Virus record (IMG/VR): IMGVR_UViG_3300017605_000093
Location: 1-42,333 of that record
Direction: 5' to 3' (one strand)
Source: a virus
Length of the DNA: 42,333 bases
In this document: piece after piece, positions 21,817 to 30,841 of the stretch
Layout: each line of letters opens with the position of its first letter
Numbering within the stretch: position 1 is the stretch's first letter
Translations under genes and position numbers: made by a program
The notes under the pieces: generated by a model
Seen by the model: only the letters and a program-made list of their open reading frames with translations
The model's database searches: none
Told to the model about the DNA's origin: nothing

Positions 21817-22346
21817 TATGCAATTACCTTGTAAGAGAACATAACACGATGTTGCGTTGGGCTTGTGCTACCGGCTGTATATGTGTAATACAACTTATCA
21901 CCTGTAGTATCTGCGGTCACAACCCCAACTTCGCTTGCATCACTTATGCCTTGGCCTGACGCGTCGTATGTGTTTGCGAAGTTTGATGCTACCGGCAAAG
22001 TTATCGCCAGTGTTGTCCCAGATGCTAGTGTTGGATCAATATCACATACAACATGACCGCTAACCAGGTCGTTGCTGCGATCATACCATGCGGCACGCAG
22101 CGTTACCGATGCAACATTAACAAAATTCGACAGCGTTGGAGTATATGTGGTTGCCGCCCCACGTCCTGTTGTAAGCCCCACCTGATTGATGGTATCTGCG
22201 GCCGACGTGCCAAGCGTAATAGTGCCATGTAACGTCGGCGACGTGCCAAGCAGCAATAACAGCGCATCAATCTGAGCCGTCGATGACGACCCAAGCGAAA
22301 CCAGAAGATTGCGCAATAGGTCAACGTTTGTGCGTGAATTGCTCAT
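21816..22346 (-). CDS. Tail-associated hypothetical protein, 176 aa
   Basis: An N-terminal helix (NVDLLRNLLVSLGSSSTAQI) precedes a Ser/Thr/Gly-rich beta protein (ITLGTSAADTINQVGLTTG...). It sits between ejection proteins and the tailspike, with ATGA and TAATG junctions. Composition suggests a virion component or spike accessory. Its DNA is also relatively A+T-rich. Confidence 0.55.
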   Translation of the reverse strand: MSNSRTNVDLLRNLLVSLGSSSTAQIDALLLLLGTSPTLHGTITLGTSAADTINQVGLTTGRGAATTYTPTLSNFVNVASVTLRAAWYDRSNDLVSGHVVCDIDPTLASGTTLAITLPVASNFANTYDASGQGISDASEVGVVTADTTGDKLYYTYTAGSTSPTQHRVMFSYKVIA

Positions 22347-24280
22347 TGTCTTGCCTTTGCCTCATTCAAGGCGTCAGATACGCGCTTGCGGACTTTTGCG
22401 TCCTTAACCTGCTGTGATATCACCTTCAGGCCAGTTAGTACAGGGATCGGCAACCCAGTGAGCGCGCCGGTCGCGCCCGACTCGGCCAGGGCTGCAAGTA
22501 GAACGCTGGCCGTATTGCTGGTATTCACCGTCCCGGGTGGCGTTGTCAGCACCACCTTTGCAATCTCGTTCAAATCGCGCACGGTTTGAGCGCCCTGCTT
22601 CGAAAGCACGAAATCCAGCTTGCCATCAGCCTCAAGCGCTCGAACCGCGTTGTTCAGCTTCGCCGCGCTGAAGAGCGGCACGCCGGCCGCATCGGTGCCG
22701 ACACCCTTGGTTGCTTCGTCGAGCAAGTGGCGCACGGTGGCGCCCTGAAGCTCGCGCCAGGCCTGCGCGCCCTGCTCACCACCAGCCACTTGAAGCGTGC
22801 GGCGCAGGCGCCCGAGCGATTCCCTGTCACCATTCAGCACGGTCTTGCGAAACACATCCTCAAGCGCTACTTGCCGGTCAGCCGTGCCGCGGCGGGTGCG
22901 AAGCAGGTTGCTGACGATAGCGTTATCTTCGAACAACTGCGCATAGCGGCGGCGGGATGCGCGGGCCTCCTTGTACAGGTCACCACCCAGGCCCTCGGTT
23001 TGCTGGTCGATCAGCTCTTTGATCTGCGCGCCCATGCGCATATTGGTAGCATTGTCAGGGGCCGCGTCCATGGCGTTGCCGACTTGCCGGCGCAGTAACT
23101 CCACTTGCCGCAGTGGCAACTCGCGCGCCACCAACCGGCCGCCCTCCATCTCGGCGCCACCAAGACGGATCAGTTCGCGCTGCGTGATGCCCAGCGAACC
23201 GCCCGCCAGCTCTGGCGCGTTGGCGGATGAGTTCTCGTCCAGGAAGCGCACGATTGCCTCCGTGGATACCGGGTCTTCCATCTGCCCGGCCCGCTCGGCT
23301 TCTCGGTACTTGGTGCGGTATTCGCTCTTTCGAGCGGCGGCAGCCTGTACAAGCGCCCGGTCAACTGTGCGACCGGTCTCGATGGCATTCGTCGCCCGCG
23401 CCCCGGTCTCATCAATCATGGCTTCGAAGTTGCCGGATAGCTGGCGGTTCTGCTCTGCAGAGCGCTCGCGCAGCGGCTGACCAAGGCGCGGATCCTTGGC
23501 TGTCTCGGCCTCGAAGCGCTGCTGCTCAAAATCGCGCGTGGCCTGTCCCTTGGTCAGCGTGATGGGCTGCGGCAGCGCCTGGGCTGTGGCCGTGCGCTGG
23601 TTTGCCATGTCGGTGGCGGCGGCCCCCACGCTACCCATGGTCCCGGCTGCCGGCGTGCCCTGGGCGCCGATGATGCCACGGTCCTTGAGTAGCTGCGCCG
23701 CCGCTGCGCCGCCATCTTGCAGAGCCTTGACAGATTGCGTGATGGCTGGCTCTGCTGCGGCGCGCACCATCTGCGCCGATGGCCGCATGGCGCCACCGAT
23801 GATGGCCGCCTCTGCGCCCAGTCCAGCCATTGGCGCCAGAGCCTGTGCCGCATCAGCCACATTGCCGGCGTATTCTTGGCCGGCCTCGGTGCGCGGCACG
23901 TACGTGAACATGCGGGCGCCCTCGGTGGCGGCCTGCTCCACCGACCTCGCCGGCTGGTAGCCCTGGCCCTCTGTTGCCAGGTGCGCGATATCAGCACCAA
24001 CCTGATTGAGTCCACCCAAGAAGCCGCCGACCGCGCCGCCAGTGGCGCCAGTGACAGCAGATAGCGCCGCTTCACCAGCTCCAACCACCTTTTCTCCCAC
24101 GCTCCGCGCCGGCTTGTAGTCGCCACGCTTCGCATCTTTCAAGTGGGCAATGATTTCGCCATCCGAATAACCAGATTTCTTCGCCCCGGCAGCATCAAAG
24201 CCACTCATCGACGCAAGATGAGTGGCGATCTCTGCATCGGTATATCCGGCCTTTCGCGCTGCCTCAACATCGAATGCCAT
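22343..24280 (-). CDS. Ejection (DNA transfer) protein, P22 gp16-like position, 645 aa
   Basis: The true start is the ATG at 24280 (MAFDVEAARKAGY), one base after the upstream stop. Two repeats of AGYTDAEIATHL / SGYSDGEIIAHL (about residues 10-45) form small helical units common at the N-termini of podophage internal proteins. A Gly/Ala-rich hydrophobic part (about 60-160) could insert in membrane, and the remainder is a long charged helical domain. By order it corresponds to P22 gp16, which enters the cell ahead of DNA. Confidence 0.7.
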   Translation of the reverse strand: MAFDVEAARKAGYTDAEIATHLASMSGFDAAGAKKSGYSDGEIIAHLKDAKRGDYKPARSVGEKVVGAGEAALSAVTGATGGAVGGFLGGLNQVGADIAHLATEGQGYQPARSVEQAATEGARMFTYVPRTEAGQEYAGNVADAAQALAPMAGLGAEAAIIGGAMRPSAQMVRAAAEPAITQSVKALQDGGAAAAQLLKDRGIIGAQGTPAAGTMGSVGAAATDMANQRTATAQALPQPITLTKGQATRDFEQQRFEAETAKDPRLGQPLRERSAEQNRQLSGNFEAMIDETGARATNAIETGRTVDRALVQAAAARKSEYRTKYREAERAGQMEDPVSTEAIVRFLDENSSANAPELAGGSLGITQRELIRLGGAEMEGGRLVARELPLRQVELLRRQVGNAMDAAPDNATNMRMGAQIKELIDQQTEGLGGDLYKEARASRRRYAQLFEDNAIVSNLLRTRRGTADRQVALEDVFRKTVLNGDRESLGRLRRTLQVAGGEQGAQAWRELQGATVRHLLDEATKGVGTDAAGVPLFSAAKLNNAVRALEADGKLDFVLSKQGAQTVRDLNEIAKVVLTTPPGTVNTSNTASVLLAALAESGATGALTGLPIPVLTGLKVISQQVKDAKVRKRVSDALNEAKARQ

Positions 24281-24281
24281 A

Positions 24282-25589
24282 TCAATATGCGCCAGTCGCG
24301 CCCCCGCCTGACTCGAACGACGATAGTGGCGGGCGCGCACCAGGCGCTGCCGGCGTATCTGGGGCGCTCAGAGGCACACCTGTGCGCTTGCTGATGCCTT
24401 CGCGAGCCTTTTTAATCAGGCGGGCCGTCTCATCGAGATTGGCGCGAAACTGCTTTTCGCCCTGTTTGCGGGACAGATTCTGCAATGACGCCTGCAGCTT
24501 GTCGCCCTCCTTTTCCGAAAGAGCGCCCATCTTCGCCATATTGGGTATCTGCGCGAGGAATGCCTGCGACCCGAGAGTATCGATCAATTCGATGGCATTA
24601 CTGCCTTCGTCGCTGAACACGGACGGCAAACGCCCCTCAATACTTCCCAACACATCATTCAGCGCCGGGTTTTTCTTGATGCGCTCCACTGTGTTCAGCA
24701 TGTTGTCGATGGTCGCGGCCCCAGATTCTGCTGCAGCTACATTCTCGCGGATCTTCTCGTCCCGCCCGCGCTTCGTCTCGTCGATCTTCAGCCGCAACTC
24801 ATCGCGCTTGAGTGCATTGCCCTCGCGCGCCGCCGCCGCCTCCATCGCCTTGATGCGGTTCGTTTCCTTCGCGATGCCGATGTCCTGCTCAATCTTGGTG
24901 ATGTCCCATTTTTTCTTGAGTAGATCGGCCACCGCCGCGGAGTCAGCGTACTTGGCTGTGACTGCCGCAACCTTGGCGTCCTCGCCGGCCTTCGCGGCCT
25001 TCCCCTGCGCCTCTTGCAGCGCCGCCGGGGCCTGCTCTTGCGCACGCGCCTCGCCGCCCAGCTTCGCGAACGACTCGGCGAACTTCTCGGGGCCCATGAT
25101 CCCGGACAGGGCGGCGCCAATCGTCAGCTTGGCATGCTGCGGGGAGGTCTCAATCAGCTTCGCCATCGTCTCAGATGCCTGCGCCTCCTTGTCGCGCCCG
25201 GCCTCTTTCTGAGCTGCCGCCTGCTGGCGCAGTAGCTGCGTGGCAATCTCGGGACGCTCGGAGTTGACGGCCGCATAGACCTGCGTCATGGACGACAGGT
25301 TGCTTTTCTGCGCCTCGGCCGACTGCATGTCATATGAGCGCTTGAGGTTCTCCGACAGTTGCGGGAAGCGCACGGACAGCGACGCGATGCGCTGCGGTGT
25401 GGGGTCCCGGGACGCCTCCAACAGCGCCGTGTTCATCTCCTGCGCTTGGCGCTGCTTCTCCGCCGCAGCGGCCTGCTGCGCCCGGTCGTCGCGCACCGCG
25501 GTGCCAAGCTGCATAGCCTGGAGCGCCCCAGCGAACGGGTTTTGAGCCTGCGCACCGAACGCGCCGGAGTAATCAAGCGGGCCGACCAT
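24282..25589 (-). CDS. Ejection (DNA transfer) protein, P22 gp20-like position, 435 aa
   Basis: Mostly alpha-helical and Ala/Glu/Lys/Gln-rich, starting MVGPLDYSGAFGAQAQNPF and continuing with QQAAAAEKQRQAQEM. Such N-terminal 'NPF' plus coiled-coil arrangement is typical of phage internal ejection proteins. It sits between the gp7-like and gp16-like genes, as P22 gp20 does. No enzymatic motif. Confidence 0.65.
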   Translation of the reverse strand: MVGPLDYSGAFGAQAQNPFAGALQAMQLGTAVRDDRAQQAAAAEKQRQAQEMNTALLEASRDPTPQRIASLSVRFPQLSENLKRSYDMQSAEAQKSNLSSMTQVYAAVNSERPEIATQLLRQQAAAQKEAGRDKEAQASETMAKLIETSPQHAKLTIGAALSGIMGPEKFAESFAKLGGEARAQEQAPAALQEAQGKAAKAGEDAKVAAVTAKYADSAAVADLLKKKWDITKIEQDIGIAKETNRIKAMEAAAAREGNALKRDELRLKIDETKRGRDEKIRENVAAAESGAATIDNMLNTVERIKKNPALNDVLGSIEGRLPSVFSDEGSNAIELIDTLGSQAFLAQIPNMAKMGALSEKEGDKLQASLQNLSRKQGEKQFRANLDETARLIKKAREGISKRTGVPLSAPDTPAAPGARPPLSSFESGGGATGAY

Positions 25590-26218
25590 CAGAATCCACC
25601 CTTGCCAGCGAACTGGCTGAACAAGAACGCCTGCGGGATGCTCTGCGCCACGTTTGAGAATGCCTGCCCGCGAGCCAGCGCGCTACCAGCCTGGGCCGCT
25701 CCTTGCTGCTGCAGTAGGGCCTGGGCGTTGTTCGTGGCACTCTGGGCGAATTGACCCGTTTGCCCGGCCGCGCCAAGTCCCATGGACGACAACCCGCCAA
25801 GCCGCGAATACTGGTCGTTGATGGTTTGTGACAACAATTGCGGCGCGAACTGCGCCAGCGCGCCCTGCGTGTTGCCGCCCCGCAGGCCACCCGTGGCCGA
25901 AGCGTTGGCAAGTATGGAATCCTCCCCCTGCTGTAGCTGCGATGTGAATATTTGGCTCTGCTGCAGCGCTTGGATGGCACGCGCCTGCGCGTCTTGCCCA
26001 TTCAGGCCAGCCAGGTCCTCTTGTCCGCCAAGCGCCTGCGCGCCAGTCTCGCGGTACGGGGCGAGCATCCGCTGAATCTCAGCAAACTGCCGATCACCCG
26101 CATCTATGCCGGCCTGGGCAGAGGCGGTCTGAGCGTCCGCAGCCCGCCCCGCCGCTCGATTGGAGGCAATGCCACCGATGACAGCGCCGCCGACTACGGC
26201 CGTGGCTACCCAGCTCAC
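25589..26218 (-). CDS. Ejection protein, gp7/'DNA transfer p32'-like, 209 aa
   Basis: An N-terminal hydrophobic stretch (VATAVVGGAVIGGIASNRAA) is followed by a Gln/Ala/Gly-rich helical protein including RMLAPYRETGAQAL and LRGGNTQGALAQFAPQL, motifs characteristic of podophage proteins annotated as DNA transfer protein. Overlaps both neighbours. Expected to be a minor internal virion protein. Confidence 0.7.
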   Translation of the reverse strand: MSWVATAVVGGAVIGGIASNRAAGRAADAQTASAQAGIDAGDRQFAEIQRMLAPYRETGAQALGGQEDLAGLNGQDAQARAIQALQQSQIFTSQLQQGEDSILANASATGGLRGGNTQGALAQFAPQLLSQTINDQYSRLGGLSSMGLGAAGQTGQFAQSATNNAQALLQQQGAAQAGSALARGQAFSNVAQSIPQAFLFSQFAGKGGF

Positions 26219-26637
26219 TGCAAAACCTCCGCGCTTTCGCGCATTTCGATTTGGGGCACGATCAAAGTGGCCTCCAGGCGCAGCAGATCCGTCTCGGTCG
26301 TGATGTGCACGTTGGTGCAGACCACCTCAGTCAGCGCGTGGCCGGCCCGCTTCATGCCCGGCCGGCACACCGCCTGGAATGGGGCGCGCACGTGCTGCGT
26401 GCCATCGTCGGTAGCCAGCAGGATCTCGCCACGTGAAACGATGAAAATGTGCTCAGTCGCGTGCACCTTGCCCGTCAGCGTGCAGCCGGCCGGAATCGTG
26501 ATCGTGCGCGCGTAGAAACCGGGGCCGAAAGTGTGTTCGGTCGGAATGTCAGCCTGCGGCATCTTGCGCAGCTCATCCTCCAGGCGGTGAATCTGCCCAG
26601 CGACTTCATTCGTCAGCAGCACTTCCGCGTTACTCAT
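26215..26637 (-). CDS. Cupin-like protein in tail module, 140 aa
   Basis: The ATG at 26637 overlaps the upstream stop (TGATG). FGPGFYARTITIPAGCTLTG, ATEHIFIVSRGEILLATDDG and CRPGMKRAGHALTEVV (about residues 37-105) form the beta-barrel pattern of a RmlC-like cupin, with His in both motifs. In podophages a similar gene near the ejection proteins is of unknown use. Confidence 0.6.
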   Translation of the reverse strand: MSNAEVLLTNEVAGQIHRLEDELRKMPQADIPTEHTFGPGFYARTITIPAGCTLTGKVHATEHIFIVSRGEILLATDDGTQHVRAPFQAVCRPGMKRAGHALTEVVCTNVHITTETDLLRLEATLIVPQIEMRESAEVLQ

Positions 26638-26876
26638 CACGCATCCCTCCGCCAGCACGGCGCCATGTACTCGACGCCTTCGTGTGTGAACACCATCCAC
26701 GCGACGGGATCTCCGCCTACTGAACCGGGCTTGTTGGCGCCCAGTGTAGGCGTTTGCGTGCCACCAGTCTCCAATGCATCGGCAATCACGGCACCATTCA
26801 TGATGGCATCGGCCGCAATCAGCGTCTTGGGGGCCTTGAATACCGGCGCCAGGTCGTTGCGCGTGAGCCTAGGCAT
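26637..26876 (-). CDS. Hypothetical protein, 79 aa
   Basis: Starts MPRLTRNDLAPVFKAPK; Ala/Gly-rich and ending with VAWMVFTHEGVEYMAPCWRR. It overlaps the gp10-like gene by 8 nt. Short proteins with a similar ending are common in tail modules. Function unknown. Confidence 0.55.
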   Translation of the reverse strand: MPRLTRNDLAPVFKAPKTLIAADAIMNGAVIADALETGGTQTPTLGANKPGSVGGDPVAWMVFTHEGVEYMAPCWRRDA

Positions 26877-28284
26877 TGAGCGGCTCCAGATCAGCTTCCA
26901 GACGCGCGAAGGCCATGTGCGACTTGCCTACCCCGCGGAATCGCTGCACGCGCCACAGCTTCATGCGGCCCTGCCGGCGCCAGGCCAAACGCTTTGCCAT
27001 CTGGCCGAACGTGCCGCCAGAAATGGCCTTCTCGTCGCTGTATTGCAAACCGTCGTCGGTGTAGCTGTTGAAAATGATTGGCGTGTCGCCCAGCGGGGCG
27101 CGCCCAGGCAGTCCGACAAGCTCCAGCGAGTGCACGAGCGCCCCTTTTCCCTCGTTGTACACGAGCGCTGCATCGAACCGATAGCCCATCGTCTCGCCGT
27201 ATTGGGTGGGGGTGGTGCTATCCACGAACCCAATGCGACCGTCTGCAGTATCGCCCACCAGCCACAGACCATAGCAGTAGCAGAAATTTCGCGCCCGGTA
27301 TGGCCCGAGGCAAGGAATGTCGGACGCGAGGCCGTACCACACGGATTTTTGCACTGCCTGCGATGCCGCCAGGTCATGCACAATCGTCCGGTCTGGCAAT
27401 TGGATGTAGATGAGTTGGTGCCCTTCCAGTGCCCTATATTCCAGCGACCCAAGCGACAACTCGTACTCGCTATATGAGGCGAGCACCTCATCTATCTCGC
27501 GCGTGCTCACCTTTTGAGCCGTACCAGCGCCAGCCAGGTACAGCGCCGGGGGCTCGCCGCGACCACTGCCCACGAAGGCGAATGTTTCACCGACGATAAC
27601 GCGCATATGCGTGCCAATGACGCCCTTGGGAATTTCTGCGCCGCGGATTGTGGCAAATGGGAATAGGCTTCCGCCCACATTCTGGAATGCCTCAATCGTG
27701 AAGCGATTTAGGACGTATGCCTCATTGCGCAGCTTGAACAGCGCCAACACCGGATCAGGGTCGAACTCGCTTGACCCATATTTGAGCGGGTTGACGCTGA
27801 ACGGGTCCGACAGGTCCGTCACCACGACGTTTTCGCCGTCAGTGGTCATGAAGTAGCCGCTCAGGAAGATGACATCCAGGACGACGCCTAGATCCGGGTC
27901 TGTCACCTGCGTGAGAGTCGTGCCGTCCCAGTAGTACAGCCGGCCACCCGATGCAATTGCCAGTCGGTCGAATGAGTAATCCATCGACACGCGGTCACTG
28001 ATGGCCACCGTGCCGATGCCAACATCCCCGAGCACATCAACCGTGCCGCCCTGGTTCACGCGCACTAGTTTCGTGCCCATGACACGATAGCATGCGTTTT
28101 TCCAATTGATGGCGCCGCGATCCTTGTCGGGCCCCTCCGCGAATTCCGTTATCCCATCTGCGGTGCGCAGGTATCCAGCCGACAGGCCGGTATCCTTTGG
28201 CACTGGCACCATATTCACAGGATATGACGTGCGGAAATCGCCCGTCAGATCGGTGAAGATGGACTGCAGGATCGGGATTTGCAT
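26869..28284 (-). CDS. P22 gp10-like packaged-DNA stabilisation protein, 471 aa
   Basis: Length and layout match P22 gp10, which with gp4 and gp26 plugs the portal after packaging. The start (QIPILQSIFTDLTGDFRTSY, then PVPKDTGLSAGYLRTADGI) matches the conserved opening of this family. Repeated beta elements follow (SMDYSFDRLAIASGGRLYYW, FMTTDGENVVVTDL), typical of its propeller-like fold. The order portal-scaffold-coat-gp4-gp10 is preserved, with small genes inserted before gp10. Starts in a TAATG junction. Confidence 0.8.
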   Translation of the reverse strand: MQIPILQSIFTDLTGDFRTSYPVNMVPVPKDTGLSAGYLRTADGITEFAEGPDKDRGAINWKNACYRVMGTKLVRVNQGGTVDVLGDVGIGTVAISDRVSMDYSFDRLAIASGGRLYYWDGTTLTQVTDPDLGVVLDVIFLSGYFMTTDGENVVVTDLSDPFSVNPLKYGSSEFDPDPVLALFKLRNEAYVLNRFTIEAFQNVGGSLFPFATIRGAEIPKGVIGTHMRVIVGETFAFVGSGRGEPPALYLAGAGTAQKVSTREIDEVLASYSEYELSLGSLEYRALEGHQLIYIQLPDRTIVHDLAASQAVQKSVWYGLASDIPCLGPYRARNFCYCYGLWLVGDTADGRIGFVDSTTPTQYGETMGYRFDAALVYNEGKGALVHSLELVGLPGRAPLGDTPIIFNSYTDDGLQYSDEKAISGGTFGQMAKRLAWRRQGRMKLWRVQRFRGVGKSHMAFARLEADLEPLNA

Positions 28285-29114
28285 TAGAGCGCGACCTCTT
28301 GCCCAGGCCGCGCCGTGAATGTTGGCGTGCCGGCGTCATTTGCCGTGCGTAGGCGCAAATACATGCCAGCAGGGACGACGCCAGAGAGCCGTGCGGTGCT
28401 GGTCTGGACCGTGTTCAAGCCGATGGTCAGGGTGCCGGTGTTGCCATTCGTGGCCCGCGTCACCTCTTGCGTCCCCGTTGTGCACCCACTGTCGGTGAAA
28501 AGCTCCAAAAATACCGTGCCCTGCTGTCCGCCGCTCAGTGAGAGCGTCGCCGCAATATCCACCGCATAGCTCACCATCACATCCCGCGTCGCACTCGCCT
28601 GGAAGCAGGTATTGACCGCCCGCGTTGTGTAGCTGAACCCGCGGGATGACACGCTGCCGTTGCCGGCAACGTACTGCGCCACCGATCCGGTTGGGATGGT
28701 CAGCTTGCCATCGAGCGCCGCCTGCAGACCGGTGGTCTTGCTGATCGCCAGTGACGGGATCCGCGCGTCAGCAAGCGTGCCGCTGTTGATGTCGCCGGCC
28801 GCATGCGTGTGCGCGCTCGGGGAGAATGTGGACGGGACTCCAGTCAGATCACCATAGGCGCCACTGAACCCGCCCGTAACACTGAGTGTCGTGCCGTCCC
28901 ACGAGAGGCCGGCCCCGATGGCGCCCTGTTTCGGCAGAGTCGTATTGCCGTCGTATACGATGATTGCGCTGGTGCCAGGCGCTGGCGACAACGGCGCCAT
29001 GCTGCGCGAAAACGTTGATGTGTCAGTCGAGTCGCGCTGGTTGATGCGCAACTCGTATGGCGCTGCGACGGCTGACACACAAACAAAACTGAGCAGTGCA
29101 ATCAATGCTTTCAT
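28284..29114 (-). CDS. Fibre-like protein with a Sec signal peptide, 276 aa
   Basis: It begins MKALIALLSFVCVSAVAAPY, a textbook Sec signal peptide with an A-x-A type cleavage site near residue 18. Residues about 80-140 include SPSAHTHAAGDINSGTLADA and IPSLAISKTTGLQAALDGKL, motifs of phage tail fibres. The C-terminal 120 residues are beta-rich (ATLSLSGGQQGTVFLELFTD, GMYLRLRTANDAG). A signal peptide is unexpected for a virion protein assembled in the cytoplasm. It may be an exported adhesin-like protein derived from a fibre. Confidence 0.65.
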   Translation of the reverse strand: MKALIALLSFVCVSAVAAPYELRINQRDSTDTSTFSRSMAPLSPAPGTSAIIVYDGNTTLPKQGAIGAGLSWDGTTLSVTGGFSGAYGDLTGVPSTFSPSAHTHAAGDINSGTLADARIPSLAISKTTGLQAALDGKLTIPTGSVAQYVAGNGSVSSRGFSYTTRAVNTCFQASATRDVMVSYAVDIAATLSLSGGQQGTVFLELFTDSGCTTGTQEVTRATNGNTGTLTIGLNTVQTSTARLSGVVPAGMYLRLRTANDAGTPTFTARPGQEVAL

Positions 29115-29118
29115 TGTG

Positions 29119-29289
29119 TCACCAAGACAGTATTTCTGCGCGCAGCCATGTGCTTGTTGCCACGCAAATGTAGAAGTAACTCCCGTCGTACGAGAATTGG
29201 CCCTTCACGCCCGCCGAGTTCGTTGCAACAGGAGGGATTGCGATGTACCGCAATAGGTCTGTTGGCGGTATCTGTGCAACTGCGTCCAT
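29119..29289 (-). CDS. Small tail-module protein, 56 aa
   Basis: It fills the gap between two virion genes, starting 1 nt after the upstream stop: MDAVAQIPPTDLLRYIAIPP. It ends with GQFSYDGSYFYICVATSTWL, then RAEILSW, the 'YDGsylYvCta.ntW.R' ending found in many phage fibre-associated proteins. Probably a structural or fibre accessory protein. Confidence 0.6.
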   Translation of the reverse strand: MDAVAQIPPTDLLRYIAIPPVATNSAGVKGQFSYDGSYFYICVATSTWLRAEILSW

Positions 29290-29290
29290 A

Positions 29291-29596
29291 TCACCAACCC
29301 TCGCCGGTCATTACCTCAAACGTTGTTCCTGTTGCAGAGATGTGGGCCAACTTGTCCTGGCCATCGGCTTTCGTGACCACAGAGGACATGTTGGGCAACA
29401 CACAGAAATCAGCAACAGACGCATTCAGCGCCCCGTCTTCGGTCTTGAATATACGGAAGTAGCCTTTGGCTGCGCCGCTGTTGACAACGCGCACCTGCTT
29501 GTCCGCTGCGCTGATCGTGATCGTGGCCGACCCGGCCGCAGGCGTCACCACCTGGTTCGATCCGTAGTGCGGGCTGAATGGTTGCTTGGCTGACAT
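29291..29596 (-). CDS. Hypothetical virion protein, 101 aa
   Basis: Beta-rich (MSAKQPFSPHYGSNQVV, ITISAADKQVRVVNSGAAKG). Similar short proteins accompany tail and fibre genes of podophages. The start is 2 nt after the upstream stop. Role unknown, probably virion decoration. Confidence 0.55.
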   Translation of the reverse strand: MSAKQPFSPHYGSNQVVTPAAGSATITISAADKQVRVVNSGAAKGYFRIFKTEDGALNASVADFCVLPNMSSVVTKADGQDKLAHISATGTTFEVMTGEGW

Positions 29597-29598
29597 GG

Positions 29599-30060
29599 TT
29601 ACCCTACCCTCACCCAGACGTGGAAAACCGCCTCATAGCGCAGGCGGAAGAATGCGTTCGCGGCCAGCGTGGTCGGGCCGCCATCGACGGTCGAACCGTT
29701 TGGAGTAATCGTCAGCGTGGTCACGGCCTGGTTGCAGGATACGAGGACCTCTTGCCTGTCAACGCAGTCGGCCAGCGCAGGCAGCACGATAGTACCGGCC
29801 GCAAATCCAGCCGTGGGCGTGATGCGCAGCCACACGTCGCCGCCATCCACAGTTGGCGCGATAGTCACAGAGAAGCCCGTCGCGTTCGGGGCCGAGTATT
29901 GTGTCTCCATGCCGTCTTGCGAAGTAAGCTGCTCCTGCATGTAAGCTGCCAGCGTGGTGACAGACACCCTGCGCGCATCACCCTGCGATGCCGAGTACAG
30001 CGGGAACTGATCGCCGGCAGCCAGCGAATCTACGGCCGACAGTTGATTGATTTCGGGCAT
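29599..30060 (-). CDS. Hypothetical structural protein, 153 aa
   Basis: MPEINQLSAVDSLAAGDQFP and YSASQGDARRVSVTTLAAYM (about residues 21-42) form an opening that is widely conserved in phage head-tail or fibre-adaptor proteins, followed by a beta-rich remainder (TIAPTVDGGDVWLRITPTAG). It lies directly after the gp4-like gene in an ATG/TGA overlap. Probably a virion protein attached to the tail. Confidence 0.6.
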   Translation of the reverse strand: MPEINQLSAVDSLAAGDQFPLYSASQGDARRVSVTTLAAYMQEQLTSQDGMETQYSAPNATGFSVTIAPTVDGGDVWLRITPTAGFAAGTIVLPALADCVDRQEVLVSCNQAVTTLTITPNGSTVDGGPTTLAANAFFRLRYEAVFHVWVRVG

Positions 30061-30545
30061 CAGTTGAACTCCAGTTCGCCATCTGGGCCAGCCAGCAGCG
30101 GATCAACAGGCGGGGCCAGGAATGGGCGCTGGTTGCCATTGCGCCAGCGGTTGCCGGCGCCGGCCGGCATCGACCCGGGAAGCTGCGTTTGCGGCGGCGT
30201 GGCCAGCGAGCGCGCAAGCAGCATGTCATAGCCGGCCTTGGCCGCTTGCTTGACCTCGCGCGACGGCACCTTGCCATAGCCTGGCGATATCAGGCATGCG
30301 ACATTCGTAGCCACAGCCATATAGGCCCGATCAGGCACGCCAGACTGCATGTTGATGTCGCTGCCGCCCTGCGTGGACGGCAGCACATACCCGATGCGGA
30401 TTCCATTCGAGTCCCACTCGGCCACCATGGCGTCCATGGTCGTAAGCGCGTCGTTCAGTTCGTCGCCGGTCAGATCGTATTCATACCCGGCCAGGCCCAC
30501 CATGCTGAACGCCTTGCCCAAAACCTCGCGCTTGGTCCATCCCAT
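30060..30545 (-). CDS. P22 gp4-like tail accessory factor, 161 aa
   Basis: P22 gp4 binds the portal and starts tail assembly. GWTKREVLGKAFSMVGLAGY, DELNDALTTMDAMVAEWD and IRIGYVLP (about residues 2-55) follow the conserved gp4-family pattern, as does LISPGYGKVPSREVKQAAKA further on. Length is typical. ATG at 30545 overlaps the upstream stop; a GTG three bases earlier is less likely. Confidence 0.8.
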   Translation of the reverse strand: MGWTKREVLGKAFSMVGLAGYEYDLTGDELNDALTTMDAMVAEWDSNGIRIGYVLPSTQGGSDINMQSGVPDRAYMAVATNVACLISPGYGKVPSREVKQAAKAGYDMLLARSLATPPQTQLPGSMPAGAGNRWRNGNQRPFLAPPVDPLLAGPDGELEFN

Positions 30546-30838
30546 CACGTCACCTTCGCGATCTCAGCGGCCAGCCGCGCATCAGACCAGCGGCCATCGA
30601 TGCGGAGGCCAAGCTCGCCGGCCCGCTGCTCCATCTCTGCACGCGTAGGCGGGGCGCTATCCACGGCCTCTGCCACGTCCGCCTTGCCGGCAACTGCCTC
30701 CGGCAGCGTCAGGAACCAGCCTGCGGCCAGCGCCGCATCAAGCCGGCCCCGATCGGCCACCGCGAGCCACCCATACGTGCCACCGGGCCTGGCGCAGGAG
30801 CCAGGGCACCGGTACACGAGCGTCGGGAACTCGGCCAC
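30545..30838 (-). CDS. Hypothetical head-module protein with HeH/SAP-like end, 97 aa
   Basis: The GTG start gives MAEFPTLVYRCPGSCARPGG. The segment GTYGWLAVADRGRLDAALAA is common in small phage head-module proteins. The end (PPTRAEMEQRAGELGLRIDG, then SDARLAAEIAKV) fits a helix-extended-loop-helix/SAP-like unit that may bind nucleic acid. It sits where head completion proteins occur. Confidence 0.55.
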   Translation of the reverse strand: MAEFPTLVYRCPGSCARPGGTYGWLAVADRGRLDAALAAGWFLTLPEAVAGKADVAEAVDSAPPTRAEMEQRAGELGLRIDGRWSDARLAAEIAKVT

Positions 30839-30841
30839 GCC

